A stretch of DNA of 64,000 nucleotides from Ptiloglossa arizonensis (taxonomy: Eukaryota; Arthropoda; Insecta; Hymenoptera; Colletidae), in assembly GCF_051014685.1 (NCBI RefSeq), contig NC_135058.1:10232811-10296810 (forward strand), written 5' to 3'. The notes beneath the pieces were generated by a model. The model was not told the origin of the DNA. It saw only the letters and a program-made list of their open reading frames with translations, and searched no databases. Below, piece after piece: positions 23,926 to 35,490 of this stretch. The position numbers and the translations under genes are program-made. Numbering within the stretch: the first letter of the stretch is position 1; each line of letters begins with the position of its first letter.

Positions 23926-26900
23926 AAATATCACCCTTCGAAGTAAAACTTTCACAAAGTTTCTCTTCGAGAATCCTGTGTCGCAGTCTTTTGAAACTGA
24001 ATAACGCTCGGATGTACGATCTTTCGATTCTCGAACTGTCGCCTGGTAATCGCCATTGCACCGAAAAAAACTTCAAACTTCGAGGAAGTAACTAGATTCG
24101 GTTCTCATTCGAAACAAATATTCAAACGTGATGTTTCGTGTTCGTATCGCGAGTAACGAGTAAGCAGTCGCAGCATAGAAATGCGGTTTATTCGAAACAA
24201 CCGAGTTTTCCATTTTTTTTTTTATTTCGAAACTCTGTTTCCACGATGTCTGCAACCTGTTCGAAGCAACAAGTTGAAGCGTTTTCTTACGAGTGGTATC
24301 CGGTTGTCTTCGACTTCTCCTCGACACCTGTCCATTACGGAACCGATACAATATTTTTCAATATATCCCAAGTTTTCCAGCACGCGACGCCATTGGGCCC
24401 GACAGCTGTCCTACCCCAATAATATCTCCAACCTTCGTGATAAAACGATCGATAGTTACCCGCGAACAAAGCTTAGGAAACAATATTACCTGATATCGTT
24501 TCCGTAAAAATATAATTTCAAGAAATCCAATTGCTTGTTCACTCTCCGGGAGAAAGACACGTGTCACGCGACAGAACGTCGAAGAAAGTCGATTAATAAC
24601 GGAATATGGATCAATGGAGAAAATTTCAGTCTCGCGTCTCTCCAGCATCGAACTCACCGAGTCTCTAATTTCTCAATTCTCTATCTTTCCGATAATTCTC
24701 AAGAAATTAATCAATCTCACCGAATCGTCTCGTGATCGCAATTTACGTGAACCTATGTGTCTTGATTTATATATATCGATTTAGTATCCGATGCAATGAT
24801 AATTACGTTCCCTTTGTTCGTTTCGTGTCTTTGACCCTGATTTCGTAACCGATTCGCCGATTTCAACGTGGAACGTTTTCACGATCGAAGGGACAGGTAC
24901 CACTCGTTAATTACCCGGCTAATGTCTCGATCGATAACCGTGTACCTGTTTGACACGAACACCCACCTCGATGATCCCTCGATACGTCGATTCTTCATCT
25001 CCTACGCTGCGCACGTGGGACGCACAATAGACATTTCATTCCGTGGCGGCGACCTCGGCAAGACAATACGATAGATCTTCGTTGCTTGCTCGCAGTCAAG
25101 ATTGTCGTAACGTCATCCGCATCGCCGGATCTCTGGTTCTCACGGCCGCGGAGATTGATGACGCGTAATCAATTGGCATACATCTTCCACGACAATTGCG
25201 ACACATTCGTACGATCGAGGATCTTTACGATTACCCCGTGACAACGATCCGAATCATCGATAAACGAAATCGGCGTGAACCGTGTAAACGAACGTTTCGT
25301 AGGGGGATGAACGCGCTATTCGCGCGACAAATGGACAGCAGTGTGGAGATTGGAAATATTTCTTCCATCGTTCGAGAAGTTTTCAAAACGGACACTTTCG
25401 TGGGAGAGTTCGAGTTTCTTTCGATACCAATTGTCGAACGTGTTAAAGTAGACTACGAAGGAGTTGGCGAGTTGGTAGTCTACGTTGGTTCAGAGTATCA
25501 GGATACACTCTTCTTGGTATACTTGGCAATTTATCGGAGTAAAGTGAGATGAAACGTCTTCCGGGTAATATATAGGTAATCGAAGTTAGATTAGTTAAAC
25601 CAGCTCGTAGATTAATTAAACCAGGTTTTCAATGGTACTTTGCTTTTGTGCATTGATGAAAACTATACAAAACATAGTATCTTCTTTCAGATACGGAAGA
25701 AGCGTAAGTAAGTACTTTACATCGGTCATAATGGTAAATTTCTGTTTGAAATCATAGGGAATAATTATAATATCGTCTTTATAAATATACGAACTCTAAC
25801 CCTAACATATTCTTCCGTACTTCATTTTTACACAACGAATGTAAATTATTCCCTCTTCTTCTCACTTCTGTCAAGACTACCATGCTAGTGTTCCACGCTT
25901 AAGAATACCCTCGATATTAGTTCCAATCCGAACGTATAAAGACGAAGTACTAACGAGTATCTTCGACAACGTATCGATGTACTTGTAAATTTTATAGCAT
26001 CACTAACGAGACAAATGCTACTTAAAAGTTCCCAGGAATTAGAGTTCGTGACTCGGTAGGGCTGTGGTGTATCCACGTTGTAACTTCGGAGCGATGCCGA
26101 GGGACCACCGTGGCGTTCGAGGCGTTAACGATCGCGTTGCACGATACACCCCCGTAACGGTTCTCGACGAAGAAAGCACATGGTCAACGAACGAAAGAGT
26201 TCCCGGTCAGGGCTGCCGGTGCCCCGGTAAGCGAAATTAACTCGATAACGCGAGTTTTCGTGACTCGTGGCTTCAGTTCGACGAGTTATGAAAGCACCGC
26301 CGTTCCGAATTCCACGGGTCACGGCATCGTTGCGCGTGCACCGGCCCGGCCTGAACAGGGACTCCTACCTGAGGAGAGACCGTGGCGCAAACGAGACGTC
26401 GGCACGTGAGAGGAAAGGTTGAACGTCGGCCGAGGAGAGTTCGTTGCGGTCTCTCGGGCGCAGTAAACATCGAACGGCGTAATGAAATTAGGTAGGCCCT
26501 TCGGTGATGGTTGCACGTGCGCGAACCGTGTAATATCGTCCCCGTTGGCCCCGAACAGAGCCAGAGACGATGCTCAGTTCGAAGCTCCAAGAAATTCGTC
26601 CGTCGTCGCGACCCTTGAACCTGCCACGGTAATTTCCAGAGAGAGAAAGGGCTGCAAGTTTCCAGAGAAAGTGCTCCATTTGGTGGGTATTGTCAATGTA
26701 CCGGTAGGCACGGTTTACGCACACTGTGGGTGTCGAGTGGACGTATCTCGCGATGAACGTTCGCGAGAAGTTCTGATTTAACTTTTGGAAGAAATATTAG
26801 GTAAGAGGAAAAGATTCTACTTGTACCTGGAGATTGGTGTTTAAGGGTGTTTGTCAGTTGGTGAATCGGGTGACGAAGAGACCGGTGATTATTCGGAGTA

Positions 26901-29815
26901 GGGGAGTTTTGTCAGAGTAGGTGATCTTCGGATTGGAGAGGTTGTGGGGTCCAAGATATTGTGAAGATTTTTGGGAAACTTGTATAATTCTAGCGTTATT
27001 TCGATAATTATTGGGAGATAGAGACATTTTTTAAGCAAGTTCTCTACACTTTTCCATGAGAAATAATCCAGTCGTTAGAATCAGAGTATATGACTCGACT
27101 TCTAGGGAACGAAGTCACTCTCTAACGTCGTTTCGAGAAGTATCTGAGATTCGAGGAAATTTTCTAAACGAGTTCTTTACGATTTTCCACGATGTATTGT
27201 GTATCAATATTGCACTTTGTACACCCGAGATTTAAAATGTCCCGCGGGTACGATATTTCACTGGCATCGCCCACGCAATGGGCGAGTTCACGAACAGAGA
27301 GGACGACGAACGAACAGGAATTAACAGTTGGATAGATATTCGAAAGTCTCGACTCGCTTTTAAACCGTGTAAGTAACACGTAACCCCTCAAGACCGTGGA
27401 TAGACGTCTAAAAGTAATCGCGTATGTATGAAACCTCGCTTTCTGACATTTGACGTCGGAACAATGGGATGTGTACGAACGAATCGATGCTCGGACGTAA
27501 AATCGTCGAAACGTAGATCGATCGAAGCCTTCTCGCACCAACTTGCGCGGGAGTTTCCGTTACGAGGCGGTCGGTGAATTCTTTTTAGCGAAGTGCGTTG
27601 CACGCCACGGTCTCTTTAATATTAACGATAAAATTCCAAACGAGAAAACGGTGCCTTTTGTACCGACCTCTCTCCGGTTGTTACGAAGTACGATTTGTAC
27701 GGGAATCGTGGTAAATATGGGCACGGTCACGGCTTCCCTGGAACGGGCCATGGTTGCGCTGGAATTGAAAAGGAGAATTGTCCCGCAATGGTGATACCGA
27801 ATCCGGTTGAAATGTCGGGAATAATGCACGCTCGCTTTTTTTTTTCTTCCATTTATTATTATTCTTTTTTCCGTGGCGATAAACGGCGAAACGGGACGCA
27901 GAACTCTTGCAAAATGTTTTCGTATTGTTCGCGAAGATCGTTGCATTACTATCGTACGCTAAACCGAAATCTTCCGGTGTGCACTCGATGCAACGATATC
28001 GTGCGAAAATAAATCGCGATGGACCGATCGAGCTATGCACGATTCAACGCCAATTCACTTTTGCGTTTCCGCGGTAGTGAATCGCGCGCCGCGATACCAG
28101 TTGAAATCAATCATCCGGAAGCCGAGCGCAATATTGTCCGTGTGAAGGCTACCGGCGAAGAACACCCGCGAACTGTATCTTCTTCTGTGATTTCCCGTGG
28201 AAAAAAACGTAACGAATTCCTTTCGAGAAGTGCGGTAGTTTTCGAAACGATATCGGGGAGGAGTTTATTTTGACGACGGAATTATTTTCGAAACTCGAGC
28301 TACCCACTCTGATTTCGACGATCGTGGAAAATCGTAAAGAAGTTAGTTTCGAATATTTCCTTGCATCTCTGATATTCCCCAAAACAATGTTAGAAAGTAA
28401 TTTCGTTTCTCGGTAGTCGAGTTATACAGTAGTCGAGAATTTGGTTAAAAAATTTCCCTGATTTGCGGATAAATATCGAAATAACGCTAGAAAGTATTTT
28501 CCATTCATTAAAATTCAAATTACCGCATTGTCTCTCATTTTCCCCACTCTACAGTCTCGCAAAGTTTCCTAAAAAATGATTAATCGTTTCATCGTTAACC
28601 GAATCGTAAATAAACCCCTAAATTCCAATCTTCAACTATAGTAAAAATCTTTTCCTCTTGGATAATTTTTCTGTCAGAGTTTAATCAGAACGCGTCACGA
28701 ATATCTTTTCACGAGATTCGTCCACTCAGCACCCATCGTGTGCGGAAAACTCCGACATATTGTAGATGTTTCTTCTCGGGGGTATTTTGTAGTGGATACG
28801 ATGTTGCTGAAACGATTCGAACGAAAGGAAACGATAAAGTGTAGTAGCTGGGTCAGATAGTTGCAAAAGTAAAATCTTTCTTGGGTCGTAACGGTCTTTG
28901 GAATAGGAAAAATCTACTTGTGTGCGATTTCAGTTAGTTTTCCAATAAAAAGAAAAAAAAGAGCAAAAGGACTCGTGAAAAAATTGGATTGTAGACGGGT
29001 TCGGGTGGTTTCGCGGAATATGCTCTGAACATTTCGAGTAAATCGGTCGTATATTTTCCGAAATATCGTGTCCACCCGTTTGTAAAGCATGGTTTTGAGG
29101 GAACCGCGATTGTAGTTGCAGTAAAAGCGAGCGAGCGCTCGGGGAAGTAGGTTCGCTTAAAATTCTATAACTTCGTCAACTGTGTAGATTTCACGGAAAT
29201 ATTCGAGGGACGTGTTTTCAAGACTTCGCGATTTAAAAAAAATACGAAACGTCGAAAATGGATCATTTGAAAGCGTCCAGGTATAGGTTGTTCTTTCGAA
29301 ATTATTTTAAAACGATGATTCGAATTTATTGGACGGTGGTGAAAATGCAGTATCATTTACGAAGGGCTAAAGAATTTTAAAAACGCGTTCGAAGTAATAG
29401 TGGTATGCAGGTGGTTGTGGCAGGAAAATAAAAGTGAAAATACGAACGAAAGTGGATTACCTCGAAGAAACCTTTACGACGGTGTAACGAGATTGGTACG
29501 AGCAGTGTACATCGTAATTTTTTTTTTTCTTCTTCTAGGTAATAAACTAATAGTATCGTTTAAAGGAAAAACCGCTATTACTTTACCATCGTCAGTTTTT
29601 GTACGATGGTAACTACAACCGTTCAGCAACAGCGGGTCTCAATATTATCGAGATTCGTAATTCTTCTCTTCGATGTACCTGTAATCCTCTCGAAAGTACG
29701 AATATTAACGCCGTTGTTACGTAACAATTCTATAGGTTCGACGTACATACACTGTTACGTATCGCGACTTCAAAGAAATTTCGCTTTACACATACGTATG
29801 TAAATGCGTAAAAGG
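23926..29815. other. No gene recognised
   Basis: Nearly 6 kb. CpG-rich near 26090-26560. A frame at 25196-25552 (first ATG 25307, 81 codons) has balanced, protein-like composition but matches nothing I know. T-runs occur near 24213-24223, 27836-27845 and 29518-29528. A weak duplication of a CTCTACACTTTTCCATGAG-like segment is seen near 27040 and 27170. Confidence 0.5.
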
Positions 29816-30205
29816 CGAAATGCATTCAAAGGGCTATTATACAACCTAACTTTAACAAAATTTCTCTCCACACGTGAATGCACCTCGCCCCTTACGCATT
29901 TCTATATATATTCGACTGCATTGGACGCTGAAAAGAAGATATCGCAGTTAACTTTACTCGAAACCAGAAATGGTAGATCTTGATGAGAAACCTGAGGTTA
30001 ATTTTCAGAAATTTATTCACAGTTAGGTATAGTGACAACGCTTTGTCCGCACTGTGATTAAGAGAAATTTGTTTAATGCTATAACAGTGCGGTTCAAGGG
30101 CTGTTGTAAAATCTAACTGTAATAGAATTTTTCTCTCTGCAAATTAACGTCTCGTTTCTCTTTAAAGCATTGCGAAAGCAATATACATATAAAAATATAT
30201 GTAGA
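29816..30205. repeat. Old direct duplication, about 270-bp offset
   Basis: CAAAGGGCTATTATACAACC near 29826 corresponds to CAAGGGCTGTTGTAAAATCT near 30096. Both continue through TAACT-TAA-A-AATTT-TCTC and AACGT/ACCTCGYYYC. Well diverged. A TACATATA/TATATGTA palindrome lies at about 30184-30203. Confidence 0.65.
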
Positions 30206-30403
30206 TCAGGACGAGAAACATTTGAATCGCAATTTTGAACCTCCTTTCCATCGACGTAAATATAAACAACTATAGACAACTAATTGTCACTTCAAATTAT
30301 TTGGAATACCAAAATATAAAAAATACAAAGACGAAAAATATATTCTCTTAATATATTTTATTTTCCAGTAGAATATATTCCATATAGTCAAATAACAGTA
30401 AGG

Positions 30404-30509
30404 AGGTCGCGTAAAGTCACCGGAGATCACCGGGGGTCAAGGTCACCGGAGGTCACGTGAGGTCGCCAGAGGTCACCGGAGGTCACGTGAGATCACTGGG
30501 GGTCACGTA
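30404..30509 (+). repeat. 10-bp-pitch array of AGGTCA-like half-sites with E-boxes
   Basis: Eleven AGGTCA-like hexamers start at 30404, 30414, 30424, 30434, 30440, 30450, 30460, 30470, 30480, 30490 and 30500. Five are exact AGGTCA or GGGTCA-type next to CACC/CACG spacers. All spacings are 10 bp except one of 6 bp. CACGTG occurs at 30454-30459 and 30484-30489. AGGTCA with a 4-bp spacer is the DR4 arrangement bound by several nuclear-receptor dimers, and CACGTG is the canonical bHLH E-box. Whether either is bound here is inference; a simple decamer satellite would look the same. Confidence 0.92.
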
Positions 30510-30530
30510 AACTGACCGAAAATAAAAGGA

Positions 30531-30905
30531 GGCGTGGCCTATTGGGGAAGAGAGCGGGGACTACTACGAGGCGAAGGGGTCAATTGGGGAGTGGACAGGG
30601 CCTATTAGGGGATTGGACAAGGCCAATTGGGGAAGTGGGCGGGACCTATTGGAGAGTCAGCGGGGCCTATAGAGGAGGGGGAGGAGTATATTGGGGAAGT
30701 GGAAGGACATATTGAGGGAGTGGGCTGGGCTAAAGGGGAAGTGGGCAGAGCTAAAGGGAAAGTGGAAGGGGCCAATAGAGGAGGGGGAGGAGCCTATTGC
30801 GGAAGTGGGCTGGGCTAAAGGGGAAGTGGGCAGGGCTAAAGGGGAAGTGGAAGGGGCCTATTGGGAGAGTGTTAGGGGCCTAAAGGGGGGGATGAGCGGG
30901 GCTTA
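30531..30905 (+). repeat. G-rich minisatellite (GTGGGC-GGGCCTATTGGGGAA family)
   Basis: About 375 bp of imperfect ~20-25-bp units with GGGGAAGTGGGC, GGGCCTATTGGGG and GGGCTAAAGGGG as recurrent words. There is also a higher-order repeat of roughly 105 bp starting with GAGGAGGGGGAGGAG near 30672 and 30779. The plus strand is strongly G-rich with many GGGG runs. Gly-rich open frames here follow from the repeat and are not treated as genes. Confidence 0.93.
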
Positions 30906-30970
30906 TCTCACATTTCTCCCACTTTGATAGTCGAATATAAAAGGCAGCGTGTCCGAAAAGGGGGGTTTCA

Positions 30971-31027
30971 AGGAGTAGGCGTGTCCGCAGGAATGGGCGT
31001 GTCTGAAGAAGTGGGCGTGTCCGAAGG
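30971..31027 (+). repeat. 18-bp GGGCGTGTC tandem repeat, three units
   Basis: Units at 30971, 30989 and 31007 follow AGRARTRGGCGTGTCYGM. An additional GCGTGTCCGAA lies just upstream near 30948. GTGGGCGTG resembles C2H2 zinc-finger (EGR-type) sites, but that is only a motif resemblance. Confidence 0.9.
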
Positions 31028-33243
31028 ACTTTCGTATTCAAAAATATTCTATTTTCATCGATGCATAGAACATTTCAAGAATGCAAAAAGTTTCTCAATT
31101 TCGTCGCACACATTATTTTCTCCGAATACTCTCCGATCGTGACGATACTATTTCGCCTAGATTTCCAACGCGTAGGCCAACCGGTGCCATATTTTGATCG
31201 CGAGATACGAGACGCAGTACGTACCGAATCCGCGACGAATCGAGCGTTTCCACCGACGCATCGCGCGGCGCCTCGTATCGGCTGGGAGGCGGTCTAATAA
31301 ATCGCTTCACACGTCGCTGAGCATTATCAATCGCCTAACGGGACGAGGTGGGAGAGAACTCTTCTCTGGACGTATCGACGAGGTTAACGGTAATCAATGA
31401 CTCGGCTCTGTCCGTCCTCCTTAATTCCGTAGGTCAAGTGTCGTCGTACCGGGACTAAGAACGAGACAGAGATGGATAGACTTGGCCACACCACGGTCTC
31501 GCTTAGCCTCGGGATTCGAGCGACGAATTACGGAGACGTTTCGAGGGTCCCCGGGGGGCCTGATTACTCCGATTCCTCCGCTAACAACCGCGGGGATTAA
31601 TCGAGCTGTTAGCAGTCGCGATATTCCCGGACCGGGTGCGGCCACGGTTACCGGACGGGGGGGCAAGAGGGGTGACGGGGAGGGGCAGACAACGAGGAAG
31701 TCGGTCGGTACGCGTCGCGTCTCAATTACGCGAACCGTTTCGTCTTGATCGTGTTGCAGATTCGCGTGTAATAGTCGACCGATCCCCCCTGTTTCACCAC
31801 CCCTTTTCCTCCACGGGCTCACCGACGCGATCGAATTCCAACGATTATTTATTGTCTCGCGATCGACCAACGTCCGCAGCTTCCACGGGATCGGGGCAAT
31901 TTTTCTTCATTAGGAACGATAAGAACCGTTGACCGAACTTGACTCGTTTGCATTATCGACTTCCGCCGCGTGACTGGCCCGTATCGTCGGGGCTCGATCA
32001 ATTACGACACTCGTATCCTGTGAAAAGAAGAACTGGATCGGGTCGTTCCTTTTTCTCCTTTCTCTTCTATTTTTTCTCCGCTTCGTTCCTGGAGAGGACG
32101 CGAGAACGTCTATCGGTGTTAATCCTCGTCCAGAGGATAACTAAATTATCCGCGACCCCCGAGTGACCGATTTTTCGCGTTTACGAGGTATAAGAGGCGG
32201 TCGAAAGTATTCACTGCTACCAAGGGGCGGGATTTACAACGATCGTGGTCGGGACCGGAGCAGCGAACATTTTTACCAACTGGTGACGAAGATCGATACA
32301 AATCGACAGAGAGGAATACGTTGCTAGATTTTATGACGTAAAATGTGGTTCGATTTGATTTCGTTGAATTCCGTCTGGCTTCTTTCCAGGGACGAAGTGT
32401 ATCTGACTCTTTTTCGTAAAATTCTATAGGATTTATTTGAAACGTTTTCGAACATTTTCGCAAGCAGTGAATCGAAAACATTGCCAGAAGCAATCGTCGT
32501 TCTCCGTGGACCGATTTTGCTCGATGTGTAATCAGATATCGAATCGAGTATCCAGAAGTTGAATACAAAGTTTCGTTGATATTCGTACGTACGTTTCGGC
32601 GCAATCGCGTTAACAGTTATACGTGTACGTGTGCACGTGCCACGTTGTACACGCGTGTCGTAGGTTCGCCACCCCTGTTCGAGGAGATCACGCTTTCGCG
32701 AAGAATAGTCAATTTATCGAGGCCTTATCTCGTACACGGAAGCTCGGTTCGGCTCTACAGTCCGGAAACGAATACAGAATATTTCCTGAGACGAGAGGGT
32801 TACATTGCTTCGTAAGACGAAGCGGTCTTACTCGGTCAGCAAACTCATGTTTGAGCGATAAGGTGGAGCGAGCGCGTGCACGACCAAACGAATTCTTTGG
32901 TCAGCACTCGGAGTGGCCGCGACTCGGATAAATGCGTTCCAAGTTCTGGAGAAATATATTCTGTTCCGCTACGGACGATACAAAATGCAATATACATTGC
33001 GCAAATATTTCTGCGATCTATCGCCGCGACCGTGTACGCGAAACGGTTCGCGTATACCTCGATGCGACATTATTAAACTAGCGTATTCGAAAGAAAGTCA
33101 ATTTACGTTACAACGAACAAATATCCATCTCGTACGTTAAACAAATCGCCACGTTTCGTTACCGTACGCTGAGAACCGAAACGTTAATCGATTTGTGCAA
33201 AATTGATCGCGTTTGATAATGATTTATCGAAGTTACGGTTATT
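31028..33243. other. No gene recognised; CpG-rich island at about 31190-31780
   Basis: The island has frames open on both strands (149 codons minus, 98 codons plus) without recognisable domains. The rest is ordinary mixed sequence. Confidence 0.5.
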
Positions 33244-33371
33244 AGATTATTCGGAAAGTTATTTCGTTTTTTTTTTGTGAAAAGGAAACACGATTTTTTC
33301 AGAGTGTACGAACATTTTATTAAATTACATATTCCTTATTTTGGAAAACGAAATGATTTTCCGAACAATCG
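33244..33371. mobile_element. Mariner-like miniature element, ~128 bp
   Basis: The terminal inverted repeats at 33244-33270 and 33345-33371 match at 23 of 27 positions (ATTCGGAAA...ATTTCGTTTT and complement). The internal sequence, with the poly-T, GAAAAGGAAACACGATTTTT and AACATTTTATTAAATTA words, looks like the subterminal region that follows a mariner transposase gene. This is from memory of insect mariners and was not searched. No transposase is left. Target-site TA is present on the left and decayed on the right. Confidence 0.65.
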
Positions 33372-34264
33372 AATTAATATTAAATCCCGTTGCTCTCTTT
33401 CTCAAATTGCACAATTGCGTCGCGAGCTTTCACGATGTTGATCGAACAAATTTGAATTTCCCATCGTTTCATTTTACCGAAGATGTTCACGGTAAAAATC
33501 CCAAGTAAATTCGATCGATCGTTCGATTACATTTCTATTTAAAATTTCATTCGATGAATGCATTTTATCCATGCACGGTACAAAGCTTGTTAAAGTCGTT
33601 TCACGGAGAAGTGAGAAATATCATCGCGGTGAACGTACGAGACTAGAGATTGTCCAGTTCGAGGGTTGGACGACGAATCGGAACCATTTCTTCCGTTGTG
33701 TAACCTAAGTATCGATTGTTCCGGGAAACGTCGCGACACAATTATTCATACCGGCGCGGCGATCAATGGCACTTCCGCTTTGGTGGATCGAGGCGATACG
33801 TCGCGCGACAGACTGAATGGAAGCGTCCACTGGAACGCGCCATATGGCGTAAACATAGACAACGCTGTTAGAACGATCAAAGAACAAGCACTGAAACGCG
33901 ACGATGCTCGTCGGGTGGTCGCGGGGGCCGACGATTCGTCGAGAGACAAAAAAAAACCACGCCTCTCCCGCCCCTCCCCTACCCCCTTTAATTGGCGAAC
34001 GATAGAGCCGCGTCGTGACCTCGATTTCCCCGTATTTTCGAACCGTCTCGGTCGTACCGTCAGTTTTATTGTTCGCGATCGAACGACACTCGACATTTTG
34101 GTTAATTACCGGCCGCTGGAAACGCGTCGCGGAGACACGAAGGATACGAGGGAACGAGAGACGCGAAAATCGAAAGCTTTGTTGTAACGCGAACGCCGGT
34201 ATCCACGGTCTGCCCTCGAGAAATCGAGACGTCGACCGTTAATTACCAGCGGATATCTACCCCT

Positions 34265-34266
<2 letters not shown>
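33372..34266. other. No supported gene; 173-codon frame without ATG
   Basis: A plus-strand frame at 33666-34187 is open for 173 codons but starts at TTG and contains no methionine codon, so it could only be an internal or terminal exon. It has a poly-Lys stretch from an A-run. No domain recognised, and the reverse strand is open over part of it. Confidence 0.45.

Positions 34267-34300
<34 letters not shown>
34267..34300. repeat. (AG)n microsatellite
   Basis: About 16 uninterrupted AG units, followed by an interrupted AAAGAGACACC. Confidence 0.97.
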
Positions 34301-34305
<5 letters not shown>

Positions 34306-34680
34306 CACCTCGCTATCGGGAAACCGGACGCGACGTGGAACTATCTGAACATGGCTTAATATAACCGCGATACTTCTAGTAAGGGGGACGGAAATAAGAC
34401 GGGACGAATATTTCGAAGCGCTGAAACAGACCCAAGTTCTCGTTCGAGGGTTCGTTTCTTGAAAATTTCTGCCTATCGGGAGTTACGGGTTATCGAAAGA
34501 AATAATTATAGCGTATCGTAGTTGCTTGGTGTACTATAGAGTAGTGTATTCTACTTTATATTTTATTTCTCGGGGAGGTATATCGTTCTTGCTAGAACTT
34601 TTAAGCGCGAGACAGAATGAAAGTGTAGAAGAAGGTATTAGATGCAGTTTTCCTGACTCCTCTAATTTGTATCTACAAGG

Positions 34681-34744
34681 TTCGACCTTGGGTATATTTC
34701 ACATTGTGTGATCAATAGTTTTCGCATTATTCGACCTTGGGTAT
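34681..34744. repeat. 16-bp direct repeat
   Basis: TTCGACCTTGGGTATA occurs at 34681 and 34729, separated by 32 bp. Confidence 0.85.
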
Positions 34745-35452
34745 ATAGTTCCCGAGAGGTGAATTTTTGTACACGAATATGTTTAAACGTATTTCATTTT
34801 CAACGATGTAGATACAATGACAACCCGAGGAACAGGTCGGTGAAATTTTATGGATGTTATCGGTGCAGTCAGGCTGTGCACATTGGAAAGAGTAAAATAT
34901 TTATGAATACGACAGACTTATGACAACCTGAGGGACACGGTTGTAGATTCATTGTTCCAAGTGGAATAATAACAGTACACTATTTCTTGGACACTGAGTT
35001 TATTTTCAGAATTGAACGAGAAACGTAATAAGAGGAACGAAGAAATTTGAATTCGTTCAATTTTAGTTCGTGAATTTTTCATTTTTGTCACGTGTTTTCT
35101 TTTCGCACGGATAAAGAAACTTTTCTGGGCTCTGTTCGGCACTCGACGTGTTAGGGGGAACGCAGTACCTCGAGTTAAGTAGATGCGAAGGCTGATTAGC
35201 GATTTTTCGGCCTAAAGTTTCGGTAATGCGCTCGGCGTGCGCTCCGAAAGGGATACGAAAGAGACAATGGGGGATCTTGAAACAACGTTGGCCCGCGTTT
35301 AATTAAATCGGTTTAATTAATTCGCCATTTAATTAAAAACGCATCAACGAGTTTGCGATGCTTTCGGTCGAAATTGTACCGGGAGGAAACTACGTTTACC
35401 GTGTGTCCTTTTGTATTGTCTACGCGGAGGAAGTTGCGCGTCTTGGTTGATA
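34745..35452. other. No gene recognised
   Basis: AT-rich. ATGACAACCYGAGG recurs near 34817 and 34920, without further similarity. Confidence 0.5.
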
Positions 35453-35490
35453 CAGGGTGTCCCGAAAAGTAAAGGAACGTGACCCCGTGG
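35453..35490. mobile_element. Candidate transposon end (ACAGGGTGTCCCGAAAAGT)
   Basis: The ACAGGGTGTCCC(A/G)AAA word is, from general knowledge, common at the ends of dispersed DNA-transposon-type repeats in insect genomes. No matching inverted copy was found within about 300 bp on either side, so element boundaries cannot be set. Confidence 0.35.

Noticed and set aside
30627..30927. Gly/Glu-rich frames in the G-rich minisatellite
   Set aside because: Direct product of the repeat (GGGGAAGTGGGC), with no independent support.
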